From the NCBI GenBank assembly GCA_031548545.1, contig JAVBQY010000036.1, forward strand, positions 1 to 46,212: a stretch of DNA of 46,212 bases, in the 5' to 3' direction. The notes beneath the pieces were generated by a model. The model saw only the letters and a list, made by a program, of their open reading frames with translations, ran no database searches and was not told where the DNA came from. Below, one piece after another: positions 16,142-25,009 of the stretch. The stretch comes from UBA932 sp031548545 (GTDB lineage Bacteria; Bacteroidota; Bacteroidia; Bacteroidales; UBA932). Within the stretch, counting starts at the first letter, position 1, and each line of letters begins with the position of its first letter. The translations under genes were made by a program, and so were the position numbers.

Positions 16142-16149
16142 TACCTTTG
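16142..16149 (+). promoter_or_regulatory. -7 box of the acyl-CoA synthetase gene
   Basis: TACCTTTG fits TAnnTTTG. It lies 75 bases before the ATG at 16225, right after the DUF4276 stop, giving a leader of about 70 bases without a clear fold. Confidence 0.55.
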
Positions 16150-16224
16150 CGCCCGTCTAAATAAACTAAATCTGTTTTCAGGCGTCTAATAACAGTTACT
16201 GAAATACTGAAACAGAAGAAGAAA

Positions 16225-17886
16225 ATGATGAAATTTCCAAATACATTACAGGAACTACTCTACAACAGTGTAGCGCAGTTCGGACATCGGCCGGCCCTGT
16301 CTTTTGCAGGAGGCGCAGCCTGGACATACCGTGATTTTTACGGTCATGTGTATGAGATTCAGCAACTGCTGATGTCAAAAAAAGTAGCCCCGGGAGACCG
16401 TGTGGCCCTGCTCGGACACAACTCACCCAACTGGGGCGCGGCCTATTTCGCCATCGCCACCATGGGGGCGACAGTAGTGCCCCTGCTGCCCGACTTCTCG
16501 AAACATGAGTTGGACACCATCCTCGGCCATGCGCAGTGCAAGGCGGTGTTTGTGTCAAAACGACTGGAAGAAAAACTCGAGAGCACCCCTGCGGAAGAAA
16601 AGATCCTGCTTGACAACCTGCAATTCACCGGCCTTACGCCCCCGGCGCGCACCGCTGCCAACGGCCATATTACTCAGCCCGGAGAGTTGTTATCCATCAT
16701 CTACACCTCGGGTACGACCGGGAAATCAAAGGGCGTGATGCTCTCGCACAAAAACATCTTGCGCCAGCTGGAAATGACTAAAAAAATCCAACCGGTGCAG
16801 CAAGACGACATCTTCCTGTCCATACTGCCCCTCTCACACACCTACGAAAACACCCTGGGCTTCTTACTGCCCCTGCTCTGCGGCGCTTCCGTCAACTACC
16901 TGGAAAAACCGCCCACACCCTCGGTCTTACTGCCGGCCCTGCAACAGATCCGGCCCACCTATATCCTTACGGTGCCCATGATCATCGAAAAGATCTTCCG
17001 CGGCACGGTATTGCCCCAGCTGCGTAAGACCGCCTTACAACGCGCCATGTACCGCGTTCCGGCCCTGCGCAAATTCATGCACCGCAAAGCGGCCGAAATG
17101 ATGTACGAAAAATTCGGCGGACGCCTTGTATTTTTCGGTATCGGCGGCGCCAAACTCGACGCACAGGTTGAACAATTCCTCAAAGAAGGCCGTAAAATAC
17201 CCTATGCCATCGGCTATGGCCTGACCGAGACCGCCCCCCTGATTTCCGCGGCCACTGCGGGGATGAAACACTACCAAAGCGCCGGCTTCCCCCTTGACGG
17301 CATCACCCTGCACATCAACGAGCCCAAGAAAGGCGAAGGTGAAATTTGGGTGAAAGGCGACAACGTCATGCAAGGCTACTACAAAGAAGAACAAATGACG
17401 GCCGAAGTACTCACCGGCGGATGGTTCCGCACCGGCGACCTGGGCCTGATCGACCATCACGGCCACCTGCACATCAAAGGCCGGCTCAAAAACATGATCC
17501 TGGGGCCGAACGGAGAAAACATCTACCCCGAAGAAATCGAAACCGTCATCAACAGCTACAAAGGCGTCCTGGAATCACTGGTTGTAGAACGCAAAGGCCG
17601 CCTGGTTGCCATGGTACATGTAAACCGCGAAGAACTCGAAAAGCAGTACGCCGCCATGAAATCCGAATTCGGACAAAAATGGGAAAGCAAGAAAGCCGAA
17701 TGGGAACACAAAAAAGAAGAAATCAAACAATACGTTGAAGAAAAACTGGAAGAAATGCGCCTCGAACTGATGGTCTACGTCAACGAAAGGGTACGTAGTT
17801 TTTCACAATTATCAATGGTAGAGGTCGTTCCTGTGGAGTTTGAAAAAACGTCCACCCAGAAAATCAAACGTTATCTCTACAAATAA
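16225..17886 (+). CDS. Long-chain acyl-CoA synthetase (AMP-binding)
   Basis: A 553-residue ligase that activates fatty acids to acyl-AMP and then acyl-CoA. The P-loop-like AMP motif IIYTSGTTGKSKGVMLSH is at about 157-174. Also present are GYGLTETAPLIS, GEIWVKGDNVMQGYYKEE and WFRTGDLGLIDHHGHL, then GRLKNMILGPNGENIYPEEIE, the hinge to the C-terminal lid. Near residues 470-525 an acidic/basic, probably coiled-coil stretch (KSEFGQKWESKKAEWEHKK) is inserted before the last strand containing KTSTQKIKRYLY. The form is common in Bacteroidota. The start may be ATG 16225 or the adjacent ATG 16228. A small membrane protein and a MuiA-like protein follow in the same direction. Confidence 0.9.
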   Translation: MMKFPNTLQELLYNSVAQFGHRPALSFAGGAAWTYRDFYGHVYEIQQLLMSKKVAPGDRVALLGHNSPNWGAAYFAIATMGATVVPLLPDFSKHELDTILGHAQCKAVFVSKRLEEKLESTPAEEKILLDNLQFTGLTPPARTAANGHITQPGELLSIIYTSGTTGKSKGVMLSHKNILRQLEMTKKIQPVQQDDIFLSILPLSHTYENTLGFLLPLLCGASVNYLEKPPTPSVLLPALQQIRPTYILTVPMIIEKIFRGTVLPQLRKTALQRAMYRVPALRKFMHRKAAEMMYEKFGGRLVFFGIGGAKLDAQVEQFLKEGRKIPYAIGYGLTETAPLISAATAGMKHYQSAGFPLDGITLHINEPKKGEGEIWVKGDNVMQGYYKEEQMTAEVLTGGWFRTGDLGLIDHHGHLHIKGRLKNMILGPNGENIYPEEIETVINSYKGVLESLVVERKGRLVAMVHVNREELEKQYAAMKSEFGQKWESKKAEWEHKKEEIKQYVEEKLEEMRLELMVYVNERVRSFSQLSMVEVVPVEFEKTSTQKIKRYLYK

Positions 17887-17933
17887 TTGGGTGCGGCATA
17901 CTTTTTGCTGTAAAAGGTTAAAACGTATTTCTC

Positions 17934-18479
17934 ATGGAGAATAAAACTTCAACCTTTTCAAAAATTTTGTTCAGCCTCACCGTGGCTTTCCTGGTGACGG
18001 CCTGTGTAATGTTCATCATTTCATCATTTGCCGTAAGGGACGACGGCGGATTCATGAAATCGAACGCTTTCGGTAGCCTGATATATTGGATACTGACCAT
18101 CTCCGGCGGTATCTGGTATGTTTACAGGTTCGGTTTCCCTAAAGCCAGAAAGGCGCCGGACGAAGGGGAAAAAACCTACCTCGTATTACTGTCCGTTTTC
18201 GTACCCCTGCTTATCGGCATGGGCATGGCTTTGGTCGTGTATTACGCCTTCTACGGACTGCTACTCCTGCTGATGGCCTCTTTGGGCTATGTAGTAACCG
18301 TAGCGCTGATCGCCGGCCTCTTCTTTGCCGTGAGGTTCCTGATCAACCTTTATTTTAAACCGACGGACAACAACACCCAGCAGACCTGGCTGGTGATTCT
18401 CTCCCTGCTACTCTCCATCGGTTTGTTAATCATTGCCTTCTACGCCACGGAGGCGCTACGCAGCGGTATTCAACCCTAA
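17934..18479 (+). CDS. Membrane protein of unknown function
   Basis: A 181-residue protein with about five hydrophobic helices: 8-28, 45-62, 80-105, 110-135 and 150-170. Short charged loops separate them, including RFGFPKARKAPDEGEKTY. No named family is recognised. It lies 47 bases after the acyl-CoA synthetase gene and 16 bases before the MuiA-like gene, so it probably belongs to that transcription unit. The longest frame of the next gene overlaps its end, but the correct start of that gene is beyond the stop. Confidence 0.6.
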   Translation: MENKTSTFSKILFSLTVAFLVTACVMFIISSFAVRDDGGFMKSNAFGSLIYWILTISGGIWYVYRFGFPKARKAPDEGEKTYLVLLSVFVPLLIGMGMALVVYYAFYGLLLLLMASLGYVVTVALIAGLFFAVRFLINLYFKPTDNNTQQTWLVILSLLLSIGLLIIAFYATEALRSGIQP

Positions 18480-18495
18480 ACTAAATTATAGCGGT

Positions 18496-20130
18496 ATGCA
18501 AAAACTATTTTACCTTATTGCCGGATTGATACTCTCTACCGCCCTTACGGCGCAGGACAAAACCACTCCGGTAGCCTCTTCCATTTCAAATGTGACCGTC
18601 TTCCTGAGCGGAGCCGAGATCCAACGCAACGGCGCACTCCCCCTTAAAGCCGGTATGCAGCAGGTCGTATTCAACAACCTGCCGGCCAATATTAATCCGC
18701 AAAGCATACAGGTTTCCGGCCGGGGGAACTTCACCATCCTTGGGGTAAGCCACCGCATCAACTACCTGCAAGCCGCGGGCAAGAGCAGCGAATTTAAACA
18801 AATAGAAGACAGCCTGCGGATAGTAAATGATCAGCTCGAACAGCAAAAAGCCGCCATGAATGTCTTGGCGTCTGAGCGCAACATGCTCAAAGCCAACGAG
18901 GCTATAGGCGGTACGCAAACCGGTGTCAAGCTATCGGAACTGAGCGCCTTTGCAGACTACTACCGCAAACGCCTGACCGAACTTAATGCCCAGCGCATAA
19001 AAGTAAATGCCGCTTTGGCCGGATTACGGAAAGATTCCGTACGCATGCAAAAACAACTCAACGAACTAAACCACAAGCCCCAGCGCCCCACCTCCGAAAT
19101 TGTGGTAGACCTTACGGTCCCGGCGCCTGTTAATGCCCAATTTACCATCAGCTACTTAGCCTATGATGCCGGCTGGAGTGTAAGTTACGACCTGCGTTCC
19201 GCAGAAGTGAACAAACCCATTGCCCTGACCTACAAGGCACAGGTATACCAAAACACCGGCGAGGACTGGAAAAACGTCAAACCCGTATTTTCCACCGCCA
19301 ATCCTACCGTTAACAGTACCAAGCCCCTGCTGAACCCCTGGTACCTTTCATTCTACGAGCCCCAGCCCGTAATGCTTGCTTACGGTGTAGCCAAAGCCCA
19401 CAACCGTCAGGCTCCCGAGGCGGCTGTCTGCCCTCAGATGAAGCGCGAAGAACTCCTGCTTATGGATGCTGTCGCCCCCACGGCCGCCACTGCAGCAGAT
19501 AGGACCAGCGTCAGCGAAAGCCAGACCAGCGTGGAATTTACGATAGATGTACCCTACACCATTGCCAGTGACGGGCAGCAACATGCCGTAGAACTGGCCA
19601 ACTACTCACTGCCTGCCACCTACGAGTACTATGCCGTCCGCAAATTGGAAAAAGACGTCTTCCTGCTGGCTAAAACCACCGGATGGGAACAATTGAACCT
19701 GCTTCCCGGCGCCGCCAACCTCTTTTTTGAAGGAAGATATGTAGGCCAGTCTTACATTGAAACCCAACAAACCGGAGACACCTTATCCTTATCCTTAGGC
19801 CGCGATAAAAACATCACGGTTACACGGACCCGCAAAAAAGACTTTGCCGAAAAGCAATTCCTGAGCAGCAATATTACCGAAACCCGGGAGTGGGACCTCA
19901 GCATACAGAACCGGAAGAGTCAGCCGGTGGTAATTACAGTAGAAGATCAAATACCGGTATCTACCACAAAGGAAATCAAGGTAGAAACCATAAATACCTC
20001 CGGTGCGGCGGTAGAAGCGGCCACTGGTAAGCTAACATGGAAATATACTATTCAGCCACAGGAAACTAAGTCGATGAACTTAAAGTACAGTGTTAAATAT
20101 CCGAAAGACAAAAAAGTGATCCTGGAATAA
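18496..20130 (+). CDS. Mucoidy inhibitor MuiA-like protein (DUF4139)
   Basis: A 544-residue exported protein. The signal peptide covers about 1-19 (MQKLFYLIAGLILSTALTAQ). The N-terminal domain (SNVTVFLSGAEIQRNGALPLKAG) matches the DUF4140 entry of this family. A coiled coil of about 80 residues follows (EDSLRIVNDQLEQQKAAM and later YRKRLTELNAQR). The C-terminal DUF4139 domain contains SYLAYDAGWSVSYDLRS and YKAQVYQNTGEDWKNV. Family members are linked to surface polysaccharide phenotypes in other bacteria, but the biochemical role is unknown. The frame is open from 18433, but that would run into the upstream gene and lacks a signal peptide, so ATG 18496 is chosen. A strong hairpin terminator follows. 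Confidence 0.85.
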   Translation: MQKLFYLIAGLILSTALTAQDKTTPVASSISNVTVFLSGAEIQRNGALPLKAGMQQVVFNNLPANINPQSIQVSGRGNFTILGVSHRINYLQAAGKSSEFKQIEDSLRIVNDQLEQQKAAMNVLASERNMLKANEAIGGTQTGVKLSELSAFADYYRKRLTELNAQRIKVNAALAGLRKDSVRMQKQLNELNHKPQRPTSEIVVDLTVPAPVNAQFTISYLAYDAGWSVSYDLRSAEVNKPIALTYKAQVYQNTGEDWKNVKPVFSTANPTVNSTKPLLNPWYLSFYEPQPVMLAYGVAKAHNRQAPEAAVCPQMKREELLLMDAVAPTAATAADRTSVSESQTSVEFTIDVPYTIASDGQQHAVELANYSLPATYEYYAVRKLEKDVFLLAKTTGWEQLNLLPGAANLFFEGRYVGQSYIETQQTGDTLSLSLGRDKNITVTRTRKKDFAEKQFLSSNITETREWDLSIQNRKSQPVVITVEDQIPVSTTKEIKVETINTSGAAVEAATGKLTWKYTIQPQETKSMNLKYSVKYPKDKKVILE

Positions 20131-20143
20131 GCATTGTTGCCAC

Positions 20144-20185
20144 AAAAAAAGCCGGCTTGGAAATATAATCCAAACCGGCTTTTTT
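20144..20185. terminator. Bidirectional intrinsic terminator between muiA-like gene and mscL
   Basis: A-run, AGCCGGCTTGGA (20150-20161), 7-base loop, TCCAAACCGGCT (20169-20180), T-run. The stem has eleven pairs and a single C-A mismatch. Because A and T runs flank both sides it can end transcription from either direction, which fits the convergent genes. Confidence 0.85.
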
Positions 20186-20202
20186 ATAGGCAGCCATAGC
20201 TA

Positions 20203-20637
20203 CTATTTCTCTTTCTTCAGCAAATCACGGATTTCGCGGAGGAGTTCAATATCTTCGGGTGTGGGAGCGGGGGCGGCAGGGGCGGCGGGGGTTTCGTCCT
20301 GCTTGTGCTGCAACTTCGTAATACCTTTTATCAGAAGGAATATACAGAAAGCCACAATAATAAAATCAAAAATTACCTGCAGGAAATTGCCGTAAGCAAT
20401 GACAACGGGTTGGGCATCCATGCCGGTCACCGCATCAATAGCGGCCGTCGGGAGCGTTATACTAAGCTCCTTGAAATCCACACCGCCGATCATCCAGCCC
20501 AAAGGCGGCATCAGGATATCATTGACCAGAGAAGAAACGATCTTGCCGAAAGCCGCACCGATAATAATACCGATGGCCATATCCACAACATTGCCACGCA
20601 AAGCGAAGGCCTTAAAATCATTTAAAAACTTTTTCAT
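20203..20637 (-). CDS. mscL: Large-conductance mechanosensitive channel MscL
   Basis: A 144-residue inner membrane channel that opens under membrane tension and releases solutes on osmotic downshock. The N-terminal FKAFALRGNVVDMAIGIIIGAAFGKIV is the family signature and first transmembrane helix, with the pore-lining residues. The second helix is FLQVIFDFIIVAFCIFLLIKG. A short alanine/proline linker (TPAAPAAPAPTPED) leads to the C-terminal amphipathic helix bundle (LLREIRDLLKKEK). Length matches the family. It lies 23 bases after the thioesterase gene and probably ends the unit begun by the MFS gene. Confidence 0.96.
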   Translation of the reverse strand: MKKFLNDFKAFALRGNVVDMAIGIIIGAAFGKIVSSLVNDILMPPLGWMIGGVDFKELSITLPTAAIDAVTGMDAQPVVIAYGNFLQVIFDFIIVAFCIFLLIKGITKLQHKQDETPAAPAAPAPTPEDIELLREIRDLLKKEK

Positions 20638-20660
20638 TACTATATACTATTTATTTTGTG

Positions 20661-21089
20661 TTACTTTCTACAGGCAAGTAGGCGGGCCTCCTCATACAAA
20701 CGTTGCTCTTCTTCGGTTTCCGGATACAATACGATACCATGCGGCATAGACTTAGTGTGCTCATCCACATAACAGAACGTAATAAAACCCTCCGTACAAA
20801 TGACATCCGGCTCTTTCTCTTCCGTCACCTTCACATAAGCCATAATCGTACTGCGGCCGGTATACACAATCCGGCTTTCGAAACACAACACATCGCCCAG
20901 CCGGCCGGGACGCATAAAAGCCATACCGTGTATCTTCAGGCAGACCACATTATCGGGCGGCAGGCGGCGCGCCACACAGATAAAAGCAGATTCGACGAAC
21001 CATTCGGAACAACGGCCCGCAAACAAGGTGCCGTGGTGATTAAGGTCTTCGGACTTGACCAGGCGAAAAGATTTGGTAATAGGAAACAT
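20661..21089 (-). CDS. Acyl-CoA thioesterase, hotdog fold
   Basis: A 142-residue cytoplasmic enzyme of the YciA/BFIT hotdog type that hydrolyses acyl-CoA to free acid and CoA. The N-terminal segment VKSEDLNHHGTLFAGRCSEWFVESAF has the conserved Asn/His-G-T-L-F-G pattern and the acidic residue in the following helix. IHGMAFMRPGRLGDVLCFES and the strand IVYTGRSTIMAYVKV are also usual. It is the middle gene of an MFS-thioesterase-mscL unit. The pairing with a transporter may be accidental. Confidence 0.85.
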   Translation of the reverse strand: MFPITKSFRLVKSEDLNHHGTLFAGRCSEWFVESAFICVARRLPPDNVVCLKIHGMAFMRPGRLGDVLCFESRIVYTGRSTIMAYVKVTEEKEPDVICTEGFITFCYVDEHTKSMPHGIVLYPETEEEQRLYEEARLLACRK

Positions 21090-21126
21090 GATAGATAAAA
21101 ATTATTAATTAAAAACAATAAAAACA

Positions 21127-22485
21127 TTAGCGGATCGGCCGGGCCTCGGTAGACTGGATCCCGCTGGCGATCTCCGGCACCAATCTACTTTTACGGACAT
21201 AAGCCGGACGAGACAGCCGGCGCACCAGCGGACGGTAATGTTCAAACGCCGCCGCCGCCGCGAAGCATACAAGCCCGAAACACACAATACTGAGCGATAG
21301 CCCGCATAACTTCTCTACCGCGCTGAACAGCATACTGCCCAACGGCGCCATCCCGATCAGCGCCATACTGTAAAAACTCATCACCCGCCCGCGCTTATCT
21401 TCATCGGACAAGGTTTGCAACAGCGTATTGATAGAGGCCATGGCCGCGATCAACCCGAAACCTGCGGGAAAAGCGATGATCAGCGCCAGCCAGGTCCACT
21501 GAACATACGCAATGGCCGGCAAGCCTATGCCGAACAAAGCGCAACAAAGCGTCAACACCTTACCCAGCCCCAGCACGCTTTTCCGCGCTGCCATATAAAT
21601 AGCCGCCAGCAGGGCGCCGGCGCCGAAACTCGACATCAGGAAACCCAGCGTTTCGCTTGACCCGTGCAAGACCTCGCGCACATAAGCAGGAACCACCACC
21701 AAAAAAGGCATACCGAAGAAACTGATTGCCCCAATCATCAGCAACAGTGTACGGATCGGCAAATAACCGAAGGCATAATGCGCCCCCTCCTTCAACTGCT
21801 CCAATATCCGGAATGCCTGCTTCTCCTTCACATTATACTGCAACGTCATTTTTGTAATAGCCACTATCACCGCAATATAACTCACCGCGTTGATCAAAAA
21901 ACACCAAGCCTCCCCAAAGCCCCCGACCAGTAAACCGCCCAGAGACGGCCCTACCAGGCGTGCGCCGTTGAATACCGCAGAATTCAGCGCAATGGCATTG
22001 CTCAGGTCCTCTTTACGGTCCACCAGGTCCATCACCATAGACTGCCGCGTTGGACTGTCAATAGCATTGATAACCCCCACAAAAAGACCCAGAAGCAAAA
22101 TGTGCCAGACCTGTATGGACCCGGTAAACATCAGTACGGCCAGGGTCGCGGCTTCCAGCATAAAACAACACTGGGTAATGATCAGCATCCGCTTACGGTT
22201 TATCCGGTCCAGCAACACCCCGGCAAAAGGCGAAATGAAAAAACTGGGCAACTGCGTAATCACATTAATTGTCGCCAGTAAAACTACTGATCCGGATAGT
22301 CTGTAAATCAGCCAACTCATCGCAATGCTCTGCATCCATGAGCCGGTGACCGAAATACACTGCCCGATAAAATAAAGCCGGTAATTCCGCGAACGCAGGG
22401 ACGAGAAAATCCCCTTCAGTGCCCCCAGATTATTGGGGATAAGCTCCTTAATGGCCACTCTCCTATGTCTCTTGCCGAAATGCAT
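21127..22485 (-). CDS. MFS transporter, MFS_3 (EntS-like) group
   Basis: A 452-residue inner membrane transporter with about twelve helices. The N-terminal helix region FSSLRSRNYRLYFIGQCIS plus GSWMQSIAMSWLIYRLSGS is characteristic of the MFS_3 group of efflux carriers. The MFS motif between helices 2 and 3 is GVLLDRINRKRML. Members include enterobactin exporter EntS and macrolide efflux proteins; the substrate here is unknown. The ATG at 22485 is only 8 bases after a -7 box. The message would be nearly leaderless unless the GTG ten codons in is used. It leads the unit with the thioesterase and mscL. Confidence 0.85.
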   Translation of the reverse strand: MHFGKRHRRVAIKELIPNNLGALKGIFSSLRSRNYRLYFIGQCISVTGSWMQSIAMSWLIYRLSGSVVLLATINVITQLPSFFISPFAGVLLDRINRKRMLIITQCCFMLEAATLAVLMFTGSIQVWHILLLGLFVGVINAIDSPTRQSMVMDLVDRKEDLSNAIALNSAVFNGARLVGPSLGGLLVGGFGEAWCFLINAVSYIAVIVAITKMTLQYNVKEKQAFRILEQLKEGAHYAFGYLPIRTLLLMIGAISFFGMPFLVVVPAYVREVLHGSSETLGFLMSSFGAGALLAAIYMAARKSVLGLGKVLTLCCALFGIGLPAIAYVQWTWLALIIAFPAGFGLIAAMASINTLLQTLSDEDKRGRVMSFYSMALIGMAPLGSMLFSAVEKLCGLSLSIVCFGLVCFAAAAAFEHYRPLVRRLSRPAYVRKSRLVPEIASGIQSTEARPIR

Positions 22486-22493
22486 ATATACTA

Positions 22494-22501
22494 CAAAGAT
22501 A
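22494..22501 (-). promoter_or_regulatory. -7 box of the MFS gene
   Basis: Minus-strand TATCTTTG, 8 bases upstream of the ATG. No -33 match is visible. Upstream, GGACT-TGTT-AGTCC (22515-22528) forms a small perfect hairpin in the spacer region. Confidence 0.5.
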
Positions 22502-22576
22502 CAATTTTTATGCCGGACTTGTTAGTCCTCCGGATAAAAGAAATAGCTATTACAAAATAAGACAACTAAAAAACCG

Positions 22577-22678
22577 TATCTTTACAAAAAATAATTTACT
22601 CATCCGTTGGCGCGCTCACGTACAATAATACTGGGAATGCAGACACTTCCTTACCCCAGCCAGTTCTTGTTATTCGCC
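22577..22678 (+). promoter_or_regulatory. PnuC leader: near-consensus -7 box and alternative hairpins
   Basis: TATCTTTA (22577-22584) is one base off the -7 consensus. The leader of about 110 bases can form GGCG (22609-22612) with CGCC (22675-22678). Inside it are two competing hairpins that use the same left arm: CTGGG (22631-22635) with CCCAG (22655-22659), or ACTGG (22630-22634) with CCAGT (22660-22664). No known riboswitch core, such as that of TPP, is recognised. It may be a regulated leader. Confidence 0.3.
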
Positions 22679-22698
22679 CATTAAAAGAATAAAGACCA

Positions 22699-23388
22699 AT
22701 GATTTTTTTTGCCTGGCCCCGCCTCAACGCCTTCAATTGGATGCTCATCATCGCCATTGTCTTATTGAATGTGCTGGAAATTATCGTCTCCGGGCAGACA
22801 GACACGATAGCTACCATTGCCTCTATCGCCGGTGTATTATGTGTTATTCTATCGGCCAACGGCCACATCAGCTGCTATTTTTTCGGTTTGATTGAAGTCC
22901 TGCTTTATGCGTTGATTGCCTGGAAATCCCGCTTTTATGGCGAAGTTATGCTTAACGGCCTCTACTTTTTACCCATGCAATTTATCGGTTTCTTTAACTG
23001 GCGAAAAAATATAGACAACGAAGCGCTGGTCAAAAGCAAATACCTGAGCAATAAACAAAAAATCATTATTTTTATTTCAATAGCTGTTTTAACCTTTGCA
23101 TATGGACTGATTTTAGACAGGATAGAAGGCAATAATCCCTATCTGGACGCCAGCACCACCATCCTCTCCGTTATCGCCATGCTCTTAATGGTTCGCGCCT
23201 TTGTAGAACAATGGTGGCTGTGGATCATCATAGACCTGCTCACCGTCGGCAAATGGATAATGGCCTGGATAGAGCATGAGCCCAATTCGGCCGTAATGGT
23301 AGCCATGTGGGGAATTTTTCTCATTAACAGTATTTACGGATATTGGAATTGGCAGCGGCGGGCAATACAGGCGCGCTCCTCCTTTTGA
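22699..23388 (+). CDS. pnuC: PnuC-family vitamin/nucleoside transporter
   Basis: A 229-residue inner membrane protein with about seven helices. It matches PnuC: LNVLEIIVSGQTDTIATIASIAGVLCVILSANGH near the N-terminus, LIEVLLYALIAWKSRFYGEV and LPMQFIGFFNWRKN. QWWLWIIIDLLTVGKWI carries the tryptophans that stack on the substrate. PnuC carries nicotinamide riboside, while close relatives PnuT and PnuX carry thiamine and riboflavin; residues alone do not decide here. No thiamine kinase or NadR gene is next to it. It is monocistronic, followed by a separate promoter. Confidence 0.88.
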   Translation: MIFFAWPRLNAFNWMLIIAIVLLNVLEIIVSGQTDTIATIASIAGVLCVILSANGHISCYFFGLIEVLLYALIAWKSRFYGEVMLNGLYFLPMQFIGFFNWRKNIDNEALVKSKYLSNKQKIIIFISIAVLTFAYGLILDRIEGNNPYLDASTTILSVIAMLLMVRAFVEQWWLWIIIDLLTVGKWIMAWIEHEPNSAVMVAMWGIFLINSIYGYWNWQRRAIQARSSF

Positions 23389-23416
23389 TTTTTTCGGCCG
23401 ATAATGATTTTTTGCG

Positions 23417-23424
23417 TATCTTTG
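23417..23424 (+). promoter_or_regulatory. -7 box of the mlaE-mlaF operon
   Basis: TATCTTTG, 20 bases upstream of the ATG at 23445. It also shows that the longer open frame from 23343 is not the true gene start. A TTTTC at 23391-23395 lies in the -33 range. Confidence 0.6.
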
Positions 23425-23444
23425 TCCTTCTTTTAAGGAAAACT

Positions 23445-24185
23445 ATGCGATCATTTCTTGAACTTTTCGGGCGTTATATCCTGCTTATGCGTAAGGTTTT
23501 TACCCGTCCGGACCGCATGCCGGTATTCTGGCGGCAGCTTATGCTGGAAACCGAAAAGCTGGGGCTCAGTTCCATCCCCATTGTGGCCATTATTTCCGTA
23601 TTCATCGGTGCGGTGATAGCCCTGCAATCTTCGTTCAATATGGCCAGTCCCCTCATCCCCAAAATGTATGTGGGCTTTATGACCCGTGAAACCATGGTGC
23701 TTGAATTCAGCTCCACCATGATCGCGCTGATCCTTGCCGGGAAAATCGGCTCCAATATCGCCTCCGAAATCGGCAGTATGCGTATTACGGAGCAGATTGA
23801 CGCCATGGAAATCATGGGGGTCAATTCGGCCAACTACCTCATCCTGCCTAAAATTATTTCGGCCACCGTATTTAACCCCCTGCTTATGCTGCTGAGTTTT
23901 GTGGTGGGCTTAATGGGCGGCTGGCTGGTGGTGGCGGCTACCGGAATCATTACCGTTAGCCAGTATATTGACGGCCTGCAGATGGAGTTCAATACGTTTT
24001 ACATTACCTACAGCATGATAAAAATGGCGGTGTTCAGCTTTATCATTACTTCCGTGGCATCCTTCTTCGGTTATTACGCTTTCGGCGGATCATTGGATGT
24101 CGGCCGTTCAAGTACCCGCGCCATTGTGGCCTGCTGTGTGGCCATCCTGGTATTCAACCTTATCCTTACCCAACTCTTATTATAA
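23445..24185 (+). CDS. mlaE: MlaE-family ABC transporter permease
   Basis: A 246-residue inner membrane permease of the Mla/MCE lipid transport system, which moves phospholipids between inner and outer membrane to keep outer membrane asymmetry. Family segments are FWRQLMLETEKLGLSSIPIV, FIGAVIALQSSF, ETMVLEFSSTMIALILAGKIGSNIASEIGSMRITEQIDAMEIMGVNS and TSVASFFGYYAFGGSLDVG. Four to five membrane helices are evident. It is followed 6 bases later by its ATPase. An MCE-domain protein (MlaD), usually close by, is not next to this pair, since the following gene is convergent rlmN. Confidence 0.9.
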   Translation: MRSFLELFGRYILLMRKVFTRPDRMPVFWRQLMLETEKLGLSSIPIVAIISVFIGAVIALQSSFNMASPLIPKMYVGFMTRETMVLEFSSTMIALILAGKIGSNIASEIGSMRITEQIDAMEIMGVNSANYLILPKIISATVFNPLLMLLSFVVGLMGGWLVVAATGIITVSQYIDGLQMEFNTFYITYSMIKMAVFSFIITSVASFFGYYAFGGSLDVGRSSTRAIVACCVAILVFNLILTQLLL

Positions 24186-24191
24186 CCGGAA

Positions 24192-24959
24192 ATGATCAAA
24201 GCCAATCATATTTACAAGTCATTTAACGGAAAAACCGTACTTAACGATGTGTCGGTGACTTTTGAACCGGGCAAGACCAACCTTATTATCGGCGCCAGCG
24301 GTATGGGCAAAACCGTACTCCTGAAAACCCTGGTGGGGCTTCACGAGGCCGACTCCGGAGAGATCTGGTACGGGGATGTGCTGTTCAATAAATTGCCCTT
24401 TACCGAAAAGAAAGCCATGCGCCAAAATATCGGGATGCTCTTTCAGGGGGCGGCTTTGTTTGACTTTGCCACCGTAGAAGAAAACGTCATGTTTCCCCTT
24501 ACCATGTTTACCACTATGTCTTTAGAAGAAAAGCGCGAACGGGTAAATTTCTGCCTCAAAAGGGTAAATATCATCAATGCCGAAAAGCGCTTTCCGTCGG
24601 AGCTCAGCGGCGGAATGCAGAAACGCGTAGGTATTGCCCGCGCCATAGCCCTGAATCCTGCTTATCTTTTCTGTGATGAACCGAACTCCGGACTTGATCC
24701 GAATACCTCTATCCTCATCGATAACCTGATCCGTGAAATTACCCAGGAATATAACATCACTACCGTGGTGAATACCCACGATATGAATTCTGTGATGGAG
24801 ATAGGTGACAAAGTAGTCTTTATCTACCAGGGAAAAAAATGGTGGGAGGGTAGCTCCGCCTGTATCCTGCAGGCCGACAATCCGGAACTCAACAATTTTG
24901 TATTCGCCTCCAACATGACCAAGATGTTGAAGAAACTCTCCGCCGGGAACAAAGACTAA
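24192..24959 (+). CDS. mlaF: MlaF-like ABC transporter ATP-binding protein
   Basis: A 255-residue ATPase that powers lipid transport with MlaE. Walker A is GASGMGKTV. The Q-loop is in MLFQGAALF, the signature is ELSGGMQKRVGIARAIA, Walker B is AYLFCDEPNSGLDP and the H-loop is VVNTHDMNSV. The N at CDEPNSGLDP and the phrase NTHDMNSV are typical of the MlaF/Mkl subgroup. It lies 6 bases after mlaE. The end of the gene converges on rlmN with about 50 bases between, in which I see no clear terminator. Confidence 0.93.
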   Translation: MIKANHIYKSFNGKTVLNDVSVTFEPGKTNLIIGASGMGKTVLLKTLVGLHEADSGEIWYGDVLFNKLPFTEKKAMRQNIGMLFQGAALFDFATVEENVMFPLTMFTTMSLEEKRERVNFCLKRVNIINAEKRFPSELSGGMQKRVGIARAIALNPAYLFCDEPNSGLDPNTSILIDNLIREITQEYNITTVVNTHDMNSVMEIGDKVVFIYQGKKWWEGSSACILQADNPELNNFVFASNMTKMLKKLSAGNKD

Positions 24960-25009
24960 GAGACGGCTTATTCCATGTAGGCCCCCCGGTATACGCCACT
25001 TTCCCTTAT

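Noticed and set aside
22586..22698. TPP riboswitch in front of pnuC
   Set aside because: The conserved CTGAGA and the second TPP core element are not present; only generic hairpins are seen.
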